A DNA stretch of 7,084 nt from assembly GCA_024231375.1 (NCBI GenBank), contig JAAEQP010001507.1, positions 1-7,084 of the forward strand. The letters are read 5' to 3'. The translations under genes were made by a program, and so were the position numbers. Under the pieces are notes generated by a model. It was not told where the DNA came from, did not search any database, and saw nothing but the letters and a program-made list of their open reading frames with translations. Below, piece by piece: positions 1 through 5,012 of the stretch (within the stretch, counting starts at the first letter, position 1; the number at the start of each line of letters is the position of its first letter). The stretch comes from a bacterium. GTDB taxonomy: Bacteria > Hydrogenedentota > Hydrogenedentia > Hydrogenedentiales > SLHB01.

Positions 1-11
1 CAAAAGAGCTA

Positions 12-39
12 TTGCGCTTGCGTATTCCCTGCGTATAAT
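12..39 (+). promoter_or_regulatory. Sigma70-like promoter for the early operon
   Basis: A perfect TATAAT -10 box lies at 34-39. A weak -35 candidate, TTGCGC (12-17, three of six consensus bases), lies 16 nt upstream. Transcription would start near position 46, leaving a leader of about 45 nt before the ATG at 91, which has its own ribosome site. The first 75 bases are clearly more AT-rich than what follows, as expected for a promoter. The box overlaps two GCGTAT direct repeats (20-25 and 31-36) spaced 11 bp apart, which could also be a regulator site. No other promoter this good was seen on the + strand, so this one may drive much of the window. Confidence 0.6.
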
Positions 40-77
40 ACCTACATGACAACGGGAACAACAACCAACACCAAGAC

Positions 78-83
78 GGAGGG
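78..83 (+). promoter_or_regulatory. Shine-Dalgarno site setting the start at 91
   Basis: GGAGGG sits 7 nt before the ATG at 91. The in-frame ATG at 46 has no ribosome site and falls about where transcription from the TATAAT box should begin, so 91 is preferred. Confidence 0.7.
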
Positions 84-90
84 ACGGACG

Positions 91-267
91 ATGGAAAAGG
101 GGACCAAGATTCAGGCATGGCATTTCGAGGGGTACGAGCCGGCGACCGTCACTCGGACACGCGAGACCAAGCGCGGCACTAAGGTCTATTTCACATGGGA
201 CAACCTTCCCGGCGGCGCAGGGTTCATCCTCGGCCGCGGCTCGAAAGTCCTTTACACCGTCAAATGA
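91..267 (+). CDS. Small basic protein, unknown function
   Basis: This 58-residue protein is not one I recognise. The start at 91 is chosen for its GGAGGG site at 78-83. An in-frame ATG at 46 would add 15 mostly Thr/Asn/Gly residues (MTTGTTTNTKT...) that do not look like folded protein. The sequence alternates hydrophobic and polar residues with Gly turns (KIQAWHF, ATVTRT, KVYFTWD, SKVLYTV). This suggests a small all-beta, SH3/Tudor-like barrel, but that is inference from pattern only. It has no cysteines, signal peptide or membrane segment. It is the first gene after the promoter, and its stop overlaps the next start as ATGA at 264-267, so the two are probably translationally coupled. Confidence 0.6.
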   Translation: MEKGTKIQAWHFEGYEPATVTRTRETKRGTKVYFTWDNLPGGAGFILGRGSKVLYTVK

Positions 268-635
268 GCACTCCAGCATATATCCGCGAAGCCGTCTCCC
301 GTTGGCTAAAAGTCAACGGGTACGACGGCATATGGTGCGACGGTGTCCCGTGCGGTTGTCTCCGAGATGATCTCGCGCCGTGCGGTGAGTCTATGGACGA
401 ATGTACTCCAGGATATCGCCGCGAGTACACTGCCGACGAGGAGTGCGGTTGCGATTGTCAAGGCGAGGCCCACTGGCATGTCGGGCCTGAGTTAAAGACT
501 GCATTTGGCGCTTCGGAAGGCACGTTTTGCGGCCGTTGCGGTGCAGAGTGGCGGGCGTTCAGAGACGGCGAGTGCCAGTTGTGCAAGAACCGGGGGCGCG
601 GTCGACCAGCAACACCAACGGGAGGGACACCATGA
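264..635 (+). CDS. Cysteine-rich phage protein with zinc-ribbon-like C-terminus
   Basis: This 123-residue protein has 12 cysteines. The N-terminal part (residues 1-52) contains NGYDGIWC, CGC, DDLAPCG and a CxPGY element. I know this pattern from small phage proteins of unknown function that usually read 'NGYDGL...CGC..DDL.PCG...PGY'. A CGCDC cluster follows at 61-65. The C-terminus has CGRC (89-92) and CQLC (104-107), the layout of a small zinc ribbon. The two blocks probably bind metal, but the biochemical role is unknown. The ATG at 264 overlaps the upstream stop; there is no strong ribosome site, so coupling is likely. An upstream in-frame GTG/ATG at 195 would run inside the preceding gene and is rejected. 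The tail after residue 108 is Gly/Pro/Thr rich and probably disordered. Confidence 0.75.
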   Translation: MSTPAYIREAVSRWLKVNGYDGIWCDGVPCGCLRDDLAPCGESMDECTPGYRREYTADEECGCDCQGEAHWHVGPELKTAFGASEGTFCGRCGAEWRAFRDGECQLCKNRGRGRPATPTGGTP

Positions 636-808
636 CCGCACGCGAGCACACCATGCGCAAGCGTTTCATCGACCACGCGCGCCGAGAGTGCGCCTACTGC
701 CATCGGCCGTTCGACCTCGTCGACTGGTGCCGCGCCTGGCAGAAACTTTCCGAATCCGACCGCGACCTGTACGTGACCCGCCGCGGGTGGACCTACACCG
801 CAGCGTAA
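632..808 (+). CDS. Small CxxC protein, unknown
   Basis: This is a 58-residue basic protein. The ATG at 632 has a GGAGGG site at 621-626 and overlaps the previous stop as ATGA. A cysteine pair, CAYC (residues 20-23), is followed directly by His24 and then by Cys33 in a WC pair. These could bind one zinc ion, but a standard four-ligand set would have to include the histidine. The first 18 residues are helical and rich in Arg/Lys, which would suit nucleic-acid contact. I cannot place it in a family. The longer frame opening at 527 lies inside the previous gene and has no ribosome site. Confidence 0.6.
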   Translation: MTAREHTMRKRFIDHARRECAYCHRPFDLVDWCRAWQKLSESDRDLYVTRRGWTYTAA

Positions 809-822
809 CCCAAGGAGACGAG

Positions 823-1005
823 ATGCCCAGCAGATCGAAAACCATCAACATCGCCGACCACGACGGAGGGCTCAGGTCCGACGTGGAAGAACTCGGCGAC
901 TACCTCGGAATCCAGAACATGGCGGACACGATCCGCTACGCAGTCCGCCGGTTGCTGCAAGAGGAACGGCGCCGGAACAGCGCGGCCACGCGGGGCGACC
1001 TGTGA
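823..1005 (+). CDS. Ribbon-helix-helix-like DNA-binding protein
   Basis: This 60-residue protein starts at ATG 823, with AAGGAG at 812-817 five bases upstream. The order of elements fits the ribbon-helix-helix (Arc/MetJ/CopG) fold: a short strand SKTINIAD (about residues 5-12), a first helix LRSDVEELGDYLG (17-29), and a second helix MADTIRYAVRRLLQEERRR (34-52) with the TIRxAVR pattern common in helix B. Such proteins bind DNA as dimers through the strand and often act as repressors or antitoxin-like autoregulators. No toxin gene follows; the next gene is a membrane protein, overlapping as GTGA. A role as an early-operon regulator is inference. GCGTAT repeats near the promoter, or the palindromes at 1264-1289, would be candidate sites. 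Confidence 0.65.
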   Translation: MPSRSKTINIADHDGGLRSDVEELGDYLGIQNMADTIRYAVRRLLQEERRRNSAATRGDL

Positions 1006-1220
1006 GCGACAACAACAGCAGTAGCGGCGGGGTTGGACTCTGCGGGCTTTTGTTCGTGGCGTTCATGGTTCTCAAGCTGTGTGGAGTTATCGGGTGGTCG
1101 TGGTGGTGGGTTGCGGCGCCGCTGTGGATTCCAGCCGCTATCGCCCTCATGGTCTTGCTCGTTATTGCGGCCGTGACCATTATTGGGCTCGTCGTTGCTT
1201 GGCGGGGGGCGGGCAAATGA
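1002..1220 (+). CDS. Small membrane protein, 'transmembrane Fragile-X-F' type
   Basis: This 72-residue protein begins at GTG 1002, which overlaps the preceding stop as GTGA. A polar MSDNNSSSGG start is followed by hydrophobic segments at about 11-30 and 43-66, joined by a striking GWSWWWVAAPLWIP element (31-44). I recognise this layout (SSSGG leader, LLxxxFxVLKLxGVI, WSWWWV..PLWIP) from phage proteins commonly annotated 'transmembrane Fragile-X-F protein', whose function is unknown despite the name. It would sit in the inner or cytoplasmic membrane. The ribosome site is weak (GGGG near 992), so coupling to the gene before is likely. It is followed immediately by another small membrane protein. 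Confidence 0.75.
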   Translation: MSDNNSSSGGVGLCGLLFVAFMVLKLCGVIGWSWWWVAAPLWIPAAIALMVLLVIAAVTIIGLVVAWRGAGK

Positions 1221-1396
1221 CCGGAAGCGACTACGTGCCGAGAATCCGCAGGACGTGTTCTGAGCGATTCGCAATTCGCGAATCGCGATCGCCGTGGGTC
1301 AAATCGTGGACCGGCCTGGGCATCGCGATCATCTTCGGAATTATCTTCGCCGTGGTGATCTTCGCCGCGGTCGGTTGGTCGACACTCAACCCGTAA
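1217..1396 (+). CDS. Small single-pass membrane protein, unknown
   Basis: This is a 59-residue protein. The ATG at 1217 overlaps the previous stop as ATGA, and a G-run at 1204-1209 lies 7 nt upstream. The first 30 residues are soluble and basic (RIRRTC, RESRSPWVK). One strong hydrophobic helix follows at about 31-54, rich in Ile, Val, Phe and Ala, with a short tail STLNP. By the positive-inside rule the N-terminus should be cytoplasmic. I know no family for it. Pairing with the membrane protein just upstream suggests a joint role at the host membrane, but nothing shows what that is. A cluster of palindromes lies within its codons 16-25. The longer frame from 1079 runs inside the previous gene and is rejected. 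Confidence 0.6.
   Translation: MTGSDYVPRIRRTCSERFAIRESRSPWVKSWTGLGIAIIFGIIFAVVIFAAVGWSTLNP
1264..1289. repeat. Nested palindromes / inverted repeat
   Basis: GCGATTCGC (1264-1272) and GCGAATCGC (1278-1286) are perfect 9-bp inverted arms around the 5-nt spacer AATTC. Overlapping them are a 10-bp palindrome, ATTCGCGAAT (1274-1283), and an 8-bp one, ATCGCGAT (1282-1289). The site lies inside the coding sequence of a small membrane protein. It could be a protein-binding site or an RNA hairpin. No T-run follows, so it is not a standard terminator. Confidence 0.5.
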
Positions 1397-1406
1397 GGGG
1401 GACGAT

Positions 1407-2099
1407 ATGAGCGACGTACGGAAAGAGCTGGCGCGGATCCAACGGGAACTCAAGGCGCCAAAGAACCAGACGAACCAGTTCGGCGGCTACAAGTACCGGT
1501 CCTGCGAGGACATCCTCGAGGCGCTGAAGCCGCTTCTCGGCGACTGCCTGTTGGCGCTCTCTGATGACGTTGTCGAGGTAGCAGGCCGGGTCTACGTCAA
1601 GGCAACCGCGCAGGTTGGGATCGGGGAAGCGAACACCGTGCGCGTCTCAGCGTTCGCCCGTGAGCCGGAATCCAAGAAGGGCATGGACGCCAGCCAGATC
1701 ACCGGGACGGCATCCAGCTATGCGCGGAAAATGGCGCTTGGGGGACTGTTCCTGATCGACGATACGCGCGACACAGACACCTACGACAACAGCGCGCAAC
1801 CGGCGGCCCGCACCGAAACCCGTCCTGCGCAGCAACGCGCGCCACAGCCCGCTAGCGACAGTCCTGGCGGCGACGGGCGGCCGATCACCGACAAGATGCG
1901 CAAGCGTCTCTTTGCCATCGCGCGCGGCAACGGGTTGATCACGGAGAAGGACGGCAGACTGTGCTACGACTGGTACAACTACGTGATCAGCAAGTGCGGC
2001 TTCCGGTCTGACCGGGACGTTACGAGTGAGGCGTACGAGGACGTGAGCGCCGCGGTTGAGAAGGGCATCGAGCACTGGGGCAAGGACGCCGGGCAATGA
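1407..2099 (+). CDS. erf: ERF-family single-strand annealing protein
   Basis: This 230-residue protein matches the ERF (essential recombination function) superfamily known from phage P22. ERF proteins bind single-stranded DNA as oligomeric rings and anneal complementary strands during phage recombination and genome circularisation. The N-terminus has the family pattern ELxxIQxELKAPKNQTNQFGGYKYRSxEDILEALKPLL (residues 7-44). The second signature, KGMDASQITGTASSYARK followed by MALGGLFLIDDTRDTD, lies at about 90-124 and closes the core domain. A Pro/Ala/Gln-rich linker (about 130-155) leads to a C-terminal helical domain starting ITDKMRKRLFAIA, as in many phage ERFs. The start at 1407 is supported by AAGGGGG at 1395-1401. 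It heads a module with a NinB-like protein and a Cas4-like nuclease, the usual company of an annealing protein. Confidence 0.93.
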   Translation: MSDVRKELARIQRELKAPKNQTNQFGGYKYRSCEDILEALKPLLGDCLLALSDDVVEVAGRVYVKATAQVGIGEANTVRVSAFAREPESKKGMDASQITGTASSYARKMALGGLFLIDDTRDTDTYDNSAQPAARTETRPAQQRAPQPASDSPGGDGRPITDKMRKRLFAIARGNGLITEKDGRLCYDWYNYVISKCGFRSDRDVTSEAYEDVSAAVEKGIEHWGKDAGQ

Positions 2100-2266
2100 T
2101 GGAACTATACCAGGGCACGCTGGCCGTTGTTGGGTGCGGGGTGATAGCCACCCAGATCCGCTGGCACGTCGGGTTCGTACTCTTGGACAGCGTCCGCGTC
2201 GGTTGGCGGTCTGACTTGACGTTGGCGCTGGGAACCATGCTGGTAGCTCAGTACTTCTTGATATAG
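2096..2266 (+). CDS. Tiny hydrophobic protein, unknown
   Basis: This 56-residue frame starts at ATG 2096, overlapping the ERF stop as ATGA, with AAGGA at 2082-2086. A second ATG follows directly at 2099. Two hydrophobic stretches are visible: LAVVGCGVIA then HVGFVLLD (about residues 9-31), and LTLALGTMLVAQYFLI at the C-terminus (41-56). A membrane location is likely but not certain, since a charged/Trp patch (QIRWH) breaks the first. No family is recognised. The ATGA junction and ribosome site fit the organisation of the region and argue it is a real gene. A short unrelated frame by chance remains possible. Confidence 0.5.
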   Translation: MMELYQGTLAVVGCGVIATQIRWHVGFVLLDSVRVGWRSDLTLALGTMLVAQYFLI

Positions 2267-2295
2267 CTTCTGGCGCATAACGACAGGACGCAACA

Positions 2296-2706
2296 ATGAT
2301 CTTCCGCGGGCGATCAATCGACGGCAGGCCGGTGGTCGACGACCCGGTGGCGCTATCAAGCTACTGCACCAAGCTCGGCAATGTGCCGATCAAGGTCAGC
2401 ATCACCAAGTGGCGCGACAAGCGCAGCGGTGAGCAGAACCGCTACCTGTGGGGCGTGGTCTACCGGGTACTCGGCGAGCACATCGGGTACACCGACGAAG
2501 AACTGCATGAGCACTGCCGGGTACGGTTTCTCAGGACGACGAAGGCGACTCGCCAGGGCCGGGACATGACGGTAGTCCGCAGCACCACGTCGCTCGACAC
2601 GAAGGAGATGCACGACTACATCGAGGCGATCCGCGACTGGGCGGCGCAGTGGCATGACTGCGTTATTCCCGACGCTAACGCAGCGGTACAGCCGGAGTGG
2701 CAGTGA
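2296..2706 (+). CDS. NinB-like recombination protein
   Basis: This 136-residue protein has ATG 2296 with AGGA at 2285-2288, 7 nt upstream. Two stretches resemble lambda NinB (Orf), a recombination mediator that helps strand exchange and can replace host RecFOR. The first is ITKWRDKRSGEQNRYLWGVV (about residues 36-55), matching the NinB RSLDQNRKLWA region. The second is RSTTSLDTKEMHDYIEAI (about 95-112) with DWAAQW and then VIPD, matching the NinB STSRM...EFxELLExI region. The length is close to the 146 residues of lambda NinB. Its place between an ERF annealing protein and a Cas4-like nuclease supports a recombination role. Similarity is moderate and judged by eye from memory, so the family call is tentative, though the gene itself is certain. 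Confidence 0.68.
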   Translation: MIFRGRSIDGRPVVDDPVALSSYCTKLGNVPIKVSITKWRDKRSGEQNRYLWGVVYRVLGEHIGYTDEELHEHCRVRFLRTTKATRQGRDMTVVRSTTSLDTKEMHDYIEAIRDWAAQWHDCVIPDANAAVQPEWQ

Positions 2707-2885
2707 CGGCCAGCGAGATACGCTACAGACTGCGAGTGATCCGGGCGGTGCTGACGCGGCCCGACCTGGCGAGAGACGAGATAGACGGACTCATCGAACG
2801 GACAAAGGAGGGACGGGATGGAACTAGCAGGAATGGAACTGGAACCGGGCAAGCCGTTGCCCACCGACAGGACGCGCGAGAGTAG
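2703..2885 (+). CDS. Short helical protein, unknown; overlaps nuclease gene
   Basis: This 60-residue frame begins at GTG 2703, overlapping the previous stop as GTGA, with GGAG at 2694-2697. An alternative GTG lies at 2697. The first 38 residues look like a real helical domain with alternating Arg and hydrophobics (RYRLRVIRAVLTRPDLARDEIDGLIERTKEG). The last 20 residues (DGTSRNGTGTGQAVAHRQDARE) are low in hydrophobics and read through the start of the nuclease gene in another frame, overlapping it by 68 nt. No family is recognised. Such a long overlap is unusual in this region, so the tail may simply be out-of-frame reading. It may be a small accessory to the recombination module, or not expressed. 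Confidence 0.45.
   Translation: MTASEIRYRLRVIRAVLTRPDLARDEIDGLIERTKEGRDGTSRNGTGTGQAVAHRQDARE
2804..2811 (+). promoter_or_regulatory. Strong Shine-Dalgarno of the nuclease gene
   Basis: AAAGGAGG, close to a full anti-16S match, ends 6 nt before the ATG at 2818. It fixes that start against an in-frame ATG at 2833, which has only a poorly spaced AGGA. It also shows that the nuclease is translated independently of the overlapping upstream frame. Confidence 0.7.
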
Positions 2886-3648
2886 CCTCTACTGGCTGTC
2901 GTGGTCGCAGTACCGTATGTGGTGCGAGTGCGAGTCGAAGGCGCACGCCAAGTACGTCACGGGCGAATACAAAGTCGAGCAGACCGAGGCAATGGCAATC
3001 GGTAGCTACGTCCACCAGACGCTACTCGGGCAGGACGTGACGCAGTCGCCGTTGCTCTACACGAAGAAGGGCGACCCGCGGGCTTGCCTGCGATCCGCCG
3101 ACGCACTGTTGGCAGACGCGCAGCGGCACCCAGGCGTACAGGCGGCCGTATCCGGCGAGGCAGAGGTGCTGGTCTACGGGCAAATTGGCGGCCACCCGTG
3201 GCGCGCTTGGGTCGACTGCTGGCACGGCGACGCGACGATCGTTGAGATCAAGACCGCCAAGGACTTCGCCGAAAAGTGGGTCTACTCGGAGGCCGCGCGG
3301 CACCGCGTGACCGTCCCGTGGTACGAGGAGCGCAACTATCCGGGACAAACGATGATCTACCGGGAACTCGTGGAACAGGCGACCGGGTGCGTGGCTGACA
3401 TCAACCTGATCGGCATCACCAAGCAGCGCCCGGCCGCGGTGTCGCTGTTGGAGTTTGCGGCTGGCGAGGTCGGCGTGGAGATCCGTGCAAAGCAGGAGCG
3501 CGAGGCGGCGGCGTGGATGTCGGCGCGTATCGACTCGCTCAAGTCTGGCGACGAGCAACCGACCGCCTGCGGTACGTGCGACTGGTGCCGCTCGCAGCAG
3601 TGGGTGACTGAGCCGACGCGGGTCGCGTTGGGACCGAGGCCGGCATGA
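2818..3648 (+). CDS. Cas4/RecB-like PD-(D/E)XK nuclease, likely Fe-S
   Basis: This 276-residue protein has the motifs of the RecB/Cas4-type PD-(D/E)XK exonucleases. An N-terminal SWSQYRMWCECESKAHAKYV (28-47) resembles the 'S.S....C.RK' start of this group. IGSYVHQTLL with His66 is the G...H motif. Asp133, Glu143 and Lys145 (VDCW...VEIK) form the D...ExK metal-binding active site. GQTMIY (176-181) is the Q...Y motif. Cys36 (or Cys38) plus Cys251, Cys254 and Cys257 (CGTCDWC) fit the one-plus-three cysteine pattern that holds a [4Fe-4S] cluster in Cas4 and AddB. It would resect double-stranded DNA ends to give single strands for the ERF protein. No cas1 or CRISPR is present, so this is a phage exonuclease and not evidence of CRISPR adaptation. 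Its stop overlaps the helicase start. Confidence 0.88.
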   Translation: MELAGMELEPGKPLPTDRTRESSLYWLSWSQYRMWCECESKAHAKYVTGEYKVEQTEAMAIGSYVHQTLLGQDVTQSPLLYTKKGDPRACLRSADALLADAQRHPGVQAAVSGEAEVLVYGQIGGHPWRAWVDCWHGDATIVEIKTAKDFAEKWVYSEAARHRVTVPWYEERNYPGQTMIYRELVEQATGCVADINLIGITKQRPAAVSLLEFAAGEVGVEIRAKQEREAAAWMSARIDSLKSGDEQPTACGTCDWCRSQQWVTEPTRVALGPRPA

Positions 3649-5012
3649 TAGAGTACGCAGAGTTCATTGAGGCGAAGACGCACCTGGGCGGACAACACGG
3701 GTTCGACCCGGTATGGATGCCGGACATACTGTTCCCGTTTCAGGTGTCGCTTGCCGAATGGTCTATCCGTCGCGGTCGCGCGGCGGTATTTGCTGACTGC
3801 GGGATGGGCAAGACGTTCATCCAGTTAGTCTGGGCGGAGAACGTCGCAAGGAAGACCGGCGGCCGGGTACTGATTCTAACGCCGTTGGCGGTTGCGTTTC
3901 AGACTGTATCCGAGGGCGAGAAACTGGGCGTAGAGGTAGTACATCGCCGCGAAGGAATCACGCCAGGCGACCGGATCGTGGTAACGAATTACGAGCGACT
4001 GCACTACTTCGACCCGGACGACTTCGTCGGCGTGGTCTGCGACGAGTCAAGCATACTGAAGAACTTCGACGGGGCGACGCGCGGCGCCGTTACCGACTTC
4101 ATGCGCAAGCGGCCGTACCGGCTACTGTGCACGGCAACGGCGGCGCCGAACGACTACATCGAACTCGGCACAAGCAGCGAGGCGCTTGGCGAACTCGGCG
4201 CGCAGGACATGCTAAACCGATTCTTCAAAAAGGCGAAGGCGACCACGTCAGCCCGGCAGGAGCACATGGCAGGAACCTTCGTGATGCGCCCGCATGCAGA
4301 GAAAGACTTCTGGCGGTGGGTGTGCTCATGGGCGCGTGCCGTTCGCAAGCCGTCCGACCTGGGATTCGAGGACGGCGCGTTCGTGCTGCCGCCGCTCGTG
4401 GTGAATAGCCATGTAGTTAGCGCCGCACAGCCGCGGGACGGATATCTGTTCGATATCCCGGCCGTCGGGCTAGCAGAACAGAGGTCGGACCTACGGAACA
4501 CTATCGCGGAGCGATGTCAGATGGCCGCCGACATTGTGAACGCTGATGACCGACCGGCGGTGGCATGGTGCAACCTAAACGAGGAAGGGAACCGGCTGGC
4601 CAAGGCCATCAACGGGGCGGTGCAGGTAGCCGGCAAAGACAGCGAGGAACACAAAGAGCGGGTATTCTCCTCTTTTATTCGCGGCGAGATTCGGGTGCTC
4701 GTGACAAAGCCGTCGATCGGTGGGTTCGGTCTGAACCTGCAACACTGCGCGCATCAGACATACTTCCCGTCTCACTCATACGAGCAATACTACCAGAGCG
4801 TGCGGCGGTGCTGGCGGTTCGGCCAAACGCGCCCGGTAGTGGTCGACATGGTAACGACAGACGGGCAGGAGAACGTGCTCGCGAATCTTCAGAGAAAGGC
4901 GGTACAGGCGGGTGCGATGTTCGACAACCTGGTCGCGATGATGTGGCAGGGAATGGAGATCAAACGGGACAACGGATACACCAATACAGCAGAGGTGCCT
5001 GCATGGCTGTGA
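3645..5012 (+). CDS. SNF2-type superfamily 2 helicase / DNA translocase
   Basis: This 455-residue protein has both RecA-like lobes of an SF2 ATPase. Gln33 in LFPFQ is the Q-motif and GMGKT (53-57) the Walker A loop. LTPLAVAFQT (78-87) is motif Ia. DESS (133-136) is motif II in place of the usual DEAH. CTATAAPND (162-170) is motif III. TKPSIGGFGLNLQ (354-366) is motif V, and QSVRRCWRFGQTRPV (384-398) is the SNF2-style arginine-finger motif VI. It should couple ATP hydrolysis to movement on duplex DNA. There is no nuclease, methylase or specificity domain in the same chain. The start overlaps the nuclease stop as ATGA, with GAGG just upstream. Its end overlaps the methyltransferase start by 10 nt, so the two are probably made together. 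Similar compact helicases are common in phage early regions; whether it serves replication, recombination or anti-restriction is open. Confidence 0.9.
   Translation: MIEYAEFIEAKTHLGGQHGFDPVWMPDILFPFQVSLAEWSIRRGRAAVFADCGMGKTFIQLVWAENVARKTGGRVLILTPLAVAFQTVSEGEKLGVEVVHRREGITPGDRIVVTNYERLHYFDPDDFVGVVCDESSILKNFDGATRGAVTDFMRKRPYRLLCTATAAPNDYIELGTSSEALGELGAQDMLNRFFKKAKATTSARQEHMAGTFVMRPHAEKDFWRWVCSWARAVRKPSDLGFEDGAFVLPPLVVNSHVVSAAQPRDGYLFDIPAVGLAEQRSDLRNTIAERCQMAADIVNADDRPAVAWCNLNEEGNRLAKAINGAVQVAGKDSEEHKERVFSSFIRGEIRVLVTKPSIGGFGLNLQHCAHQTYFPSHSYEQYYQSVRRCWRFGQTRPVVVDMVTTDGQENVLANLQRKAVQAGAMFDNLVAMMWQGMEIKRDNGYTNTAEVPAWL

Noticed and set aside
46..90. Earlier ATG at 46 for the first gene
   Set aside because: It has no ribosome site, coincides with the likely transcript start and would add a low-complexity Thr-rich leader. 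Leaderless translation cannot be fully excluded.
872..1453. Minus-strand open frame opposite the small membrane proteins
   Set aside because: Composition is Arg/Ser/Pro/Thr-rich, typical of a reverse shadow, and the + strand genes here have coupled starts and clear membrane segments.
3022..3558. Minus-strand open frame opposite the nuclease gene
   Set aside because: The + strand carries the complete D...ExK and cysteine motifs; the minus frame is Arg/Val/Leu-rich with no motif.
2818..3648. Cas4 as evidence of a CRISPR adaptation module
   Set aside because: There is no cas1, cas2 or repeat array in the window, and the ERF/NinB neighbours point to phage recombination.
4440..4458. 7-bp inverted repeat GGATATC/GATATCC with 5-nt spacer
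   Set aside because: Arms of this length are expected several times by chance in 7 kb; it lies inside the helicase gene with no other signal.
4565..5002. Upstream extension of the methyltransferase frame by 146 codons
   Set aside because: This stretch lies in the helicase gene in another frame, is rich in Arg/Gly without domain character, and the ATG at 5003 has a good ribosome site and precedes the first family motif.
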